Source: SZUA-76 sp945787585 (GTDB lineage: Bacteria > Pseudomonadota > Gammaproteobacteria > SZUA-140). From it: DNA of 11,317 nucleotides. Shown piece after piece: positions 1-6,617 of the stretch (its first letter is position 1; each line of letters begins with the position of its first letter). The DNA lies in contig CAMYIG010000083.1 of the NCBI GenBank assembly GCA_947258425.1, positions 1 to 11,317 on the forward strand, given 5' to 3'. The position numbers and the translations under genes were made by a program. The notes below the pieces were generated by a model. That model worked only from the letters and a program-made list of their open reading frames with translations. It searched no databases and was not told the DNA's origin.

Positions 1-3000
1 AAAATAGTCATCTTCGCGCTCGAACAGACCACCGACCTGATCGGCCATCCAGCGTTCCGCTGCGGCGGGGTCATTCGCTGTCTCTTCCGGTGCGCCCAGA
101 CGACGCGCCATCGTCTGCATCCGTGCTCTATGTTCACCACGTTCCTGGTCTAACAAACGCTGGTAGCGCGAACGCTCCTGTGGGTTGCGTGCTTCACGTA
201 CCTGACGTTCCAGCGTCGCGAGCCGTGGGTTTTCAAACGCATCACTGAGGCGAGTTTGTGAGGTTTCCGAAAGGTCTTCAAAAAGACCGAGGGTGCTATC
301 GCCCTCTGCGCGGCGGAATTCAAACACGCCACGCGAAGTGCGCGCCTGATCACTTTCAGGGCCATGTTTGACCAGATCACTGATGTACTGACTGGCATCT
401 TCGGACATCGCGACGTATTCGATACGCGCACTGCCCAACCCCTGTACAACGGAGAGGTGTGACGATGTCGCATAGCGCGTCATCGCCGCCTGCGCATCTT
501 CGGGAGAAAAGTCACTCGCAGCGCGACGCTGTGGATCGGTTAATGAAGCAAACTCACCGTATACCTGTTGCGTACTACGATCGACCGCTTCAGGTGGAAC
601 ATAGGCCGATTCGATCGCCAGCTCCTGCTGCAACACCCCACGCATGTTCGCCATCACTTCTACGCGCGCTTCATCCGAACGCGTCTGTGCAGATTGAGCA
701 CTGAAGATCCAGCCCCACTCCCCCTGCCCGCGGGCTTTGTCGAGCGATTCACGGGTGCGTGCAGCGACGGCACGTTCACGATTTCGATCCAGGTATGCGG
801 TTGCAATCGCGCTCTGGTGTTCGTTTAATCCACCGGTCAAATTATCGCGCGTAGTTTCAATCAATTGCGGATTAAATGCAGCGACCGCGTTACGTTCGGC
901 AGCGCTCAATCCCTGTAGTGCGGATTCACGTGCGGCGCGATTGTAATCAAACCAGCCGGTGGAGTAATTCGCAATCGACATGCGCGCCTCACCACGCACC
1001 AGCGCACTGGTACTCAATAGATTTATTGCGTGCGATTTTTCCGGACTGCCCAACTCGGAGTTAATCCGAGGGCGCAATTCACTGGGGCTGGAGTAATCTG
1101 CATTGAACACATCTTCCAGCCCGAGTGCGCCGGGCCACATCAGGTTCCCCAGTTTCTCGATGACGACATCTTCATCGCCATCGTTACAGTAGAGGTAGAC
1201 CCCGGCGGCAATCGGACTCAACAGTGCAAGCCCCCCGGCAGTCGCCAGTGATTGCCCCGGCATCGCATTGTCGATCGATGAGGCACGACGATCAAGATCG
1301 CCGCGACTATCCATCATCGGCTTAGTGAGTGAACCTTTATCACCCACCTTTTCCATCTCTTTGACAAAATTTTCCAGCGCCTGATACTGCCCTTGCGCAG
1401 CGGCGTTGATCGCGCCGTTTAAAAAACCGACGGCGATTGCATCGACCTGTTGCAGTCCTTCGTCGCCCAGTTTTTCTTTGGACTCGATGATCCCTTCGGC
1501 CATTCTGGTCGCGTATTCCTGCGCGGCTGAGATCCCCTGCGTTGCACCGACGCTCATTTCACCAGTCATCTGCGAGGCGAACATGGACATGTCAAAGCTG
1601 GTGCGTGTTACCACATCCTGCATACTGTTGGCGCTGTCGCGTCCCGCTTTACTAATGGATTTCATCTGGTCACGCTTGACCTTATCCATTTTCTCAACCG
1701 TCATGTCGGCCTGCTGTTGCGCCGCCTGTTCATGCTGTAGTTGCAGCTTAAATGCACTGTCGCGGGCGGCAATTAATTTCGGTAACAGGTTACGAGAATC
1801 GAGAAATTGCTCGGCTGGTAACAACGCTTCCAGTCGCTGCACCAGATCGCGATAGGCCTGCGCCATCTGTGCGGCTGAGTTATTTAATGCAATCTCTGCC
1901 GACCCTGCCTGAGTACGTAGTCCTTCCGCCGCCTTGTTACCGCTCTTGCGAATATTTTTGGTGAGCGTGTCACGCATATCGCGATCGGCGTACTCTTTCG
2001 CCATCTTGCCTTTGTTTTTAATAATACGGCGCGCACTGCGCACTGCGGCCTCAGTCTCCGTCAGCTGCTGGTCACCTTCGTTATTGCTTTGATCGACAGA
2101 TTCACTTTCATCCTGCGCATGATGTTGTGATACCGGTGTGGTTAATGACAGGACCAGCGTAGTAAACTGCGCTTTGTTGGCATCCGACGAGAGCCGTGTG
2201 GCGTGTTCACCGGCCGTTGTGACCAGCCTTGCCTGCTCCTGTTGCGCCGTCCCTTCCAGCACCGGTGAGGCACGCGACAGGAGATAGGTTTTAACATTGC
2301 CGTGCGCGTCGGAGATGATCTCCGACTGCATATCCATAAAGTTGCTTAATCTCGCCTCGGCTTCCGGCATAATTTTATATGACGAACTCGCTTCCTGATC
2401 ACCGCCCGCGGCTGCCGCGCCACCTTCACCGCTCCCATCAGACGACTCTGTGCTTTGGCTCTCGCCTCCAGCGGCGGCCTGGGGACTGGGCGGCGGCGGT
2501 AACTGCGCCGCGACCCCGGAGGTAGGGATGTCATTGATGTAACCGACGGCCTGCGGGATTTTTGCGTTAAAGCGCTCCTCTGCAATCGTCGCTGCCTGCT
2601 GAATCGCCTCCGACCCTTCGGTCAGCTGGGCGGTGATTTCCAGCATAATACGGTCACGACTGGCCTGTAGTTCTTCGCCGGTTTTTATATTCTGTGCAGT
2701 GATGTGCGCCTGTTCATCCGCGGAAGATCGATCAATATCACGCATCGATTGATCCACTGCATCATTGATCTGCTGTACTGCTGCCGCAGTGACACCCTGC
2801 ACTTCGACCGCCATCGCTTCGATCGAGATCCGCGTATTCATGGCGAGATTAGCAATATTAAAAAGCATACGACGTTGCGCATCACGCGCCGCCTGCGCAG
2901 TACGCTGTACACTCTGCCGCACCAGCGCATGGTGATATTCGGGCGGCGAGCCGGTGCGTTTGAGAATCTCATCGCGGCGCACTAATGCCGCCTGCGGTGG

Positions 3001-3654
3001 CGAGGGGACATAGGGGGTACGAATCGGCGTTAGCTTCGGCATGATCGCGACCATCTCATCGCGACCCTTTTTGGCGTATTCACCCGTACTGCGTTGCTGG
3101 CTTTGTGCGGCAGCATCGCCTTGTTGATTTACTTCACCCTCCCCGCTGGCGGTCTGCTCATCCTGCGATTCTTCTTCAGCCTCCTCCTCTGTCTGCTCGC
3201 CATCGGCTTCGCTGGCATCTTCCTCACTCGTTCCCTCTTCGCCCTCCGCGTCGCCCTCCGCTTCGCCCTCTGCCTCTTCTTCACCGCCAATGCTTTCGCT
3301 ATCTTCCTCAGTTTCTGTTTCTGTTTCCGAGTCAGTGTCGGTATCGCTGACAGCCTCCCTTTCACTGCTGGTTGTGTCGCTGACTTCGGAAGATAACGAT
3401 GATGTCGGGGCTTCTGAATTGGCACTGCCATCCAGCGACATGCTTTGCATCTCCTGACTTAAGGTGTCATTAACTTCAGCGCTCTGTTGACTGGCCAGTG
3501 AAAGATTTGGAGAGGCCTGCTCACGTTGCGGTTCACCACCGAGATAGGCAGGAACACCAGTATGATCTGCCGCATCCTGCTCACTGGCACGACGAGCAGA
3601 CGACTCAGTGGTAGAGTCGTCACGTCTGCGCAGTTCGCTGGCGTGATCCGGCAT
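1..3654 (-). CDS. Giant eCIS-associated protein of unknown function (3' end outside window)
   Basis: An uninterrupted frame runs from ATG at 3654-3652 to base 1, giving 1,218 residues with no stop, so the C terminus is missing. The start lies 2 bases after the preceding stop. A weak AGG sits about 12 bases upstream, so translation is probably coupled. Visible layout: a polar start (about 1-100); a strongly acidic, Glu/Asp/Ser/Thr-rich stretch (about 100-175); a helical, Gln/Ala-rich region (about 215-375); a low-complexity linker with PPPPSPQ and Gly/Ser/Ala runs (about 381-420); a long helical region (about 425-800); one hydrophobic segment (803-822); then an acidic DGDED (825-829) and helical segments of spaced Leu/Ala pattern that faintly recall annexin-like repeats of large eCIS-associated proteins. 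I see no HExxH, nuclease or transferase motif in the visible part. As the last visible gene after an eCIS-type ATPase it may be cargo or a structural/tape-measure-like protein. That role is inference; the reading frame is certain. Confidence 0.9.
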   Translation of the reverse strand, partial: MPDHASELRRRDDSTTESSARRASEQDAADHTGVPAYLGGEPQREQASPNLSLASQQSAEVNDTLSQEMQSMSLDGSANSEAPTSSLSSEVSDTTSSEREAVSDTDTDSETETETEEDSESIGGEEEAEGEAEGDAEGEEGTSEEDASEADGEQTEEEAEEESQDEQTASGEGEVNQQGDAAAQSQQRSTGEYAKKGRDEMVAIMPKLTPIRTPYVPSPPQAALVRRDEILKRTGSPPEYHHALVRQSVQRTAQAARDAQRRMLFNIANLAMNTRISIEAMAVEVQGVTAAAVQQINDAVDQSMRDIDRSSADEQAHITAQNIKTGEELQASRDRIMLEITAQLTEGSEAIQQAATIAEERFNAKIPQAVGYINDIPTSGVAAQLPPPPSPQAAAGGESQSTESSDGSGEGGAAAAGGDQEASSSYKIMPEAEARLSNFMDMQSEIISDAHGNVKTYLLSRASPVLEGTAQQEQARLVTTAGEHATRLSSDANKAQFTTLVLSLTTPVSQHHAQDESESVDQSNNEGDQQLTETEAAVRSARRIIKNKGKMAKEYADRDMRDTLTKNIRKSGNKAAEGLRTQAGSAEIALNNSAAQMAQAYRDLVQRLEALLPAEQFLDSRNLLPKLIAARDSAFKLQLQHEQAAQQQADMTVEKMDKVKRDQMKSISKAGRDSANSMQDVVTRTSFDMSMFASQMTGEMSVGATQGISAAQEYATRMAEGIIESKEKLGDEGLQQVDAIAVGFLNGAINAAAQGQYQALENFVKEMEKVGDKGSLTKPMMDSRGDLDRRASSIDNAMPGQSLATAGGLALLSPIAAGVYLYCNDGDEDVVIEKLGNLMWPGALGLEDVFNADYSSPSELRPRINSELGSPEKSHAINLLSTSALVRGEARMSIANYSTGWFDYNRAARESALQGLSAAERNAVAAFNPQLIETTRDNLTGGLNEHQSAIATAYLDRNRERAVAARTRESLDKARGQGEWGWIFSAQSAQTRSDEARVEVMANMRGVLQQELAIESAYVPPEAVDRSTQQVYGEFASLTDPQRRAASDFSPEDAQAAMTRYATSSHLSVVQGLGSARIEYVAMSEDASQYISDLVKHGPESDQARTSRGVFEFRRAEGDSTLGLFEDLSETSQTRLSDAFENPRLATLERQVREARNPQERSRYQRLLDQERGEHRARMQTMARRLGAPEETANDPAAAERWMADQVGGLFEREDDYF
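3239..3274 (-). repeat. Three tandem 12-base units encoding Ala-Glu-Gly-Glu/Asp repeats
   Basis: Three adjacent 12-base units (3239-3250, 3251-3262, 3263-3274) differ at one or a few positions; on the plus strand the first reads TCGCCCTCCGCG. In the coding frame they give AEGE, AEGD, AEGE within the acidic region of the giant gene. Because the unit is a multiple of three, copy-number change by slippage would alter length but keep the frame. Confidence 0.8.
3311..3328 (-). repeat. Short 6-base tandem repeat encoding Glu-Thr pairs
   Basis: Three 6-base units (plus strand GTTTCT, GTTTCT, GTTTCC) encode an alternating Glu-Thr run at the start of the acidic stretch of the giant gene. The unit preserves reading frame. 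It is too short to call more than a minor low-complexity repeat. Confidence 0.7.
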
Positions 3655-3656
3655 CG

Positions 3657-4604
3657 TTAGTGACTACCTGCGTAGGCCTTCGGTTCTTCCATCAGATATG
3701 GGGCGAGATAACGGTATATTTTCGGTAACCAGCGCCAGTTGCCGTTAACCCACACCAGCCCATCGTAACGAACGGTGCCCCCTTCGGGGGTAGTCAGTGT
3801 CCAGCCCATCCAGATATGTTGCGGGTTCATCCAGCCAGCAATGTCTCGATATCCTCCGGGGAATTTTTCACTCAGCATGTTCTGCCAGCGAAACAGCCCG
3901 GCCGGGGCGGCAAACACATCAATCGCTGTGTTGTGTTCAATCGAAACACGCAGCCGCTTTTTGTATATTGCATCGACGGCCTTACTCGCCGCTGGCAATA
4001 GATTTTCATCAAACAGTTCGACGAGGTCTTCACGAGTCGGTTTGAGCTGCGCGAGTGTCTCCGGCTTGGGCAGTAGTCGAATCAGCTGAGGTGCAGCTTC
4101 TGCCATAATGCGCAGGTTTGTCAGCATCTCCACCCGCGCCTGATTGATCTGTTCCAGTCGGGTGTGCACTTCTTTAGCCTGATCTGAAATGGCAGGCTCT
4201 ATGTCCTGCTGCAACCGCGCGGCGTCATCGATCAGATCCAGTCGTTCCGTCTCTTTGGTAGCCCATAGCGCCAGCAACCGTTCTCTGGCACTCTCCGATG
4301 AGAACAGTGACGCGACCGCGTCATCGTCCATCAACGGCACATGCGTTGCAATGGCACCGCGCATCACCGGGGGTAACGTCGCGACATCGAGCACGCGCAT
4401 ATTCACCACCGGATTGAAACTGTAGATCACAAACGGTTTATGCCCTTGCCATGACCAGCTACTAAACTCCGGTTCATTTTCTAACAAGGGGCTTTGTGCG
4501 GTTTGCTGTTGTTGCCAGCCAAGCTGCATGAGTGCAGCAGAAATTTTTTCAAACGGTACATTGGGATTCACCAATAGCGTTTGCCCTAGCTGGATATCAT
4601 CCAT
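3657..4604 (-). CDS. Conserved-looking 315-residue protein of unknown function
   Basis: This 315-residue protein starts at ATG 4604 and ends at TAA 3659-3657. The start overlaps the end of the ATPase gene by 8 bases and has a good AAGGA site 7 bases upstream, so the start is well supported. There is no signal peptide or membrane segment, so it should be cytoplasmic or part of a particle. Three parts are visible: an N-terminal mixed region with aromatic residues (about 1-90, including FSSWSWQGHKPFVIYSF); a helical middle (about 100-225) with a short charged coiled-coil-like stretch near 130-160; and a C-terminal domain (about 245-310) with FPGGYRDIAGWMNP from 248 and DGLVWVNGNWRWLPKIYRYL at 281-300. 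This Trp/Gly-rich pattern looks like a compact beta domain. I cannot name its family. Its position between the ATPase and the giant protein suggests an adaptor, chaperone or immunity-like partner of the giant protein, which is inference from neighbourhood only. Confidence 0.88.
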   Translation of the reverse strand: MDDIQLGQTLLVNPNVPFEKISAALMQLGWQQQQTAQSPLLENEPEFSSWSWQGHKPFVIYSFNPVVNMRVLDVATLPPVMRGAIATHVPLMDDDAVASLFSSESARERLLALWATKETERLDLIDDAARLQQDIEPAISDQAKEVHTRLEQINQARVEMLTNLRIMAEAAPQLIRLLPKPETLAQLKPTREDLVELFDENLLPAASKAVDAIYKKRLRVSIEHNTAIDVFAAPAGLFRWQNMLSEKFPGGYRDIAGWMNPQHIWMGWTLTTPEGGTVRYDGLVWVNGNWRWLPKIYRYLAPYLMEEPKAYAGSH

Positions 4605-6606
4605 TATCAGTTCCTTCGCCTTGCCACGTTTTAAGTTTGTTTAAGATGCCGGGTATTTCACGGCCGAGTTTACGGTACTCGGCCTGAACTCCGGTGAATA
4701 TGTGTCGACTGGTGATATCACTATTGCCCGCTTCTGCCGCAGCGGTGATCACAACATTACGCAGCTGTCCGCCGGCAAAATCGCAGTAACTGGCGAGCAA
4801 GCGATACACTACGTCTCCCGGCCCACGATCACCGAGGTGGCTACGCCATAGTTTTAACCGTTCTTCAAAGCCCGGCATAGGGAAGTCAATGATCAGATCC
4901 AGTCGACGCGTAAAGGCATCATCAATGCGCTCTCGATTATTGGACGTTAAAATAACAATGCCGGGGTGGTTTTCAATGCGGGTCAGTAAAAAATGGGTCA
5001 GCATATTGGCAAAGCGTTCACCTGTTTCTTTACCTTCCGAACGTTTTCCAAACAGAGAGTCTGCTTCATCAAACAGTAAAATTACATCGCTGGCGGCCGC
5101 CATGTCGAGCAGTGCTGAAAGATTTTTCTCAGATTCACCGATATATTTATTCATGACCGAAGAGAGGTCGACACGATACAGCGGCGCGCCGATACGTGTC
5201 GCCAGATAGCTCGCGGCCAGTGTTTTTCCGGTACCACTTTCACCAATGAATAAAGCACGAATACCCGAAGTAGCCGTCTGTTGTAAGGTGGCGCCAAGGT
5301 CGTGCCACAACGATTCTCGTTGCTCGGCACGGCTAATGATCCGTTCCAGCTCTTCATTCACTAACGGGGTGAGTACAATCGCATCGCTGTCGACTTCGCG
5401 CTCAACCGGTTGCGCGAGCAGACGCAGGCGCTCAGCCCCCAGCTGTCGACGTGCCTGCGTAATGTGACACATGGAAATGGGTAGTTGTTCACGTTGCGCC
5501 AGCAATTTTGCATTAGCGGCAATGGTGGCGATACTGGGGCCACTCAACAGTGCATTCGCACATTGCGCGGCAAGCGTTGCATCATTCAGAGAGGCCTGCC
5601 AGATATTACGCCGTTGGGTTTCAGTCGGTAGCGGCATGTTCAATTCAATCAAATCTTTGCTTTCAACCGCGCCGTCCGTACCGAGTAATATCACCACAGG
5701 CACGCTGTTCAGTACTCCTTCAGGCCGCCAGATTTCACCCGGGCCGAGCTGAGGTTGTAACACTGGCAGCCAGTTGGCATAGCGACAGGCCAACGTAAGC
5801 CCCGGGGATTTTTTCCAGACCGCTAGTGGTATAGACAGTGCGCGCAATCCGAGTTGCTGCGCCAGTTCACATGCGAAAAATTGTCGACCGCTATTCGGCT
5901 GGCCGCGAACGATAAGACTACGTGCACTACCCGCAGCCAATAAATCCGCCATCGTTGGCAGTTGATTGCGAACACTCTCCGGTAATAAAAGTGGATTGCC
6001 CGGCGTGATCAGGTGGCATTGTGGCCATACAGAGGCCTGCTCCAGTAACACCGACCAAAATTCGGCGGAAACGGATAAGGTGCGCAACGGCAACGGCCCT
6101 TCGCCATCAATATGAATAATCTTGGCTTGCACCAGCGCGGAGTCTGCAATCCCAAACGATGTCGTTTCATCGTCAAATATCGCACTCACCAGCGCGCTGC
6201 ACAGATGAACGGTTGGCCTTGCCTGTGTGGATGGCGCCTGTAGTTCACCGACGACCAGGCTGATGAGATGACTGCGCTCGACTTCACCCAGTAACGCTAA
6301 TAGAAACGTCTCTGCCAGACTAAGCTCGTAATCTTTGACCAGGCGTGACAGTGCACCATTGTGCGGTGGCCATTGCTGATGCAGGCATTGCTGAAGGCGC
6401 TGCCAGTCATCGGCTGATTGCTGACACAGTAACGCCCTGGCTTCTTCTAACAGTAGCCCCGGTAAACTGCTATCAAGGGGGAGTGCCTGCAACCAGAAGC
6501 GATGCAGGCCAAGACGCACGAGTGCTGCAATCGATTGCCAGCGAAAATCGTGAGCAGCGTCGCTCTGTTTTGCTCGGTGTTTTTCCCTCTGTTTTGCCTG
6601 GTGCAT
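4597..6606 (-). CDS. AAA+ ATPase of eCIS (Afp15-like) type
   Basis: This 669-residue protein probably drives or remodels assembly of a contractile injection particle in the cytoplasm. I start it at ATG 6606 because TGAGG lies 6 bases upstream; in-frame TTG 6618 and GTG 6609 are weaker alternatives. The N-terminal 200 residues are helical. A first AAA-like module follows with a degenerate P-loop, RGQPNSGR at 234-241, where the usual Lys is Arg, and a Walker B-like strand VVILLGTDG lacking the Asp-Glu pair. The second module is complete: Walker A GESGTGKT (455-462, Lys461), Walker B VILLFDEAD (Asp513, Glu514), sensor 1 region LTSNN (Asn556, Asn557) and arginine-finger candidates FTRRLD (Arg567, Arg568). 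The MNKYIGESEKNL segment after the P-loop and the total length match eCIS ATPases near Afp15. Generic CDC48-like AAA+ proteins are the alternative. I am sure of the ATPase and fairly sure of the eCIS link. Confidence 0.93.
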   Translation of the reverse strand: MHQAKQREKHRAKQSDAAHDFRWQSIAALVRLGLHRFWLQALPLDSSLPGLLLEEARALLCQQSADDWQRLQQCLHQQWPPHNGALSRLVKDYELSLAETFLLALLGEVERSHLISLVVGELQAPSTQARPTVHLCSALVSAIFDDETTSFGIADSALVQAKIIHIDGEGPLPLRTLSVSAEFWSVLLEQASVWPQCHLITPGNPLLLPESVRNQLPTMADLLAAGSARSLIVRGQPNSGRQFFACELAQQLGLRALSIPLAVWKKSPGLTLACRYANWLPVLQPQLGPGEIWRPEGVLNSVPVVILLGTDGAVESKDLIELNMPLPTETQRRNIWQASLNDATLAAQCANALLSGPSIATIAANAKLLAQREQLPISMCHITQARRQLGAERLRLLAQPVEREVDSDAIVLTPLVNEELERIISRAEQRESLWHDLGATLQQTATSGIRALFIGESGTGKTLAASYLATRIGAPLYRVDLSSVMNKYIGESEKNLSALLDMAAASDVILLFDEADSLFGKRSEGKETGERFANMLTHFLLTRIENHPGIVILTSNNRERIDDAFTRRLDLIIDFPMPGFEERLKLWRSHLGDRGPGDVVYRLLASYCDFAGGQLRNVVITAAAEAGNSDITSRHIFTGVQAEYRKLGREIPGILNKLKTWQGEGTDNG
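4612..4616 (-). promoter_or_regulatory. Ribosome binding site of the 315-residue gene
   Basis: AAGGA on the minus strand lies 7 bases before ATG 4604, inside the last codons of the ATPase gene. Good match and spacing support this start and the 8-base gene overlap. Confidence 0.7.
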
Positions 6607-6612
6607 CACAAA

Positions 6613-6617
6613 CCTCA
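6613..6617 (-). promoter_or_regulatory. Ribosome binding site of the ATPase gene, overlapping upstream stop
   Basis: TGAGG on the minus strand carries the TGA stop of the 541-residue gene and a GAGG Shine-Dalgarno core. It lies 6 bases before ATG 6606. This arrangement decides the ATPase start in favour of ATG 6606 and indicates translational coupling. Confidence 0.65.

Noticed and set aside
3094..3396. Plus-strand 100-codon frame encoding a strongly hydrophobic protein
   Set aside because: It is the antisense of the Glu/Asp-rich tract of the giant gene; reversed GAA/GAG codons give Phe and Leu. No ribosome site, and the opposite frame is far longer.
3129..3431. Minus-strand 100-codon frame encoding a very basic protein
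   Set aside because: It is a frame-shifted reading of the same repetitive acidic tract, fully inside the giant gene.
3776..3790. Short GC stem with a TTC centre as a possible terminator
   Set aside because: The stem is about 5 bp, sits within the coding sequence of the 315-residue gene (Pro-Glu-Gly-Gly codons) and has no following U run on the transcribed strand.
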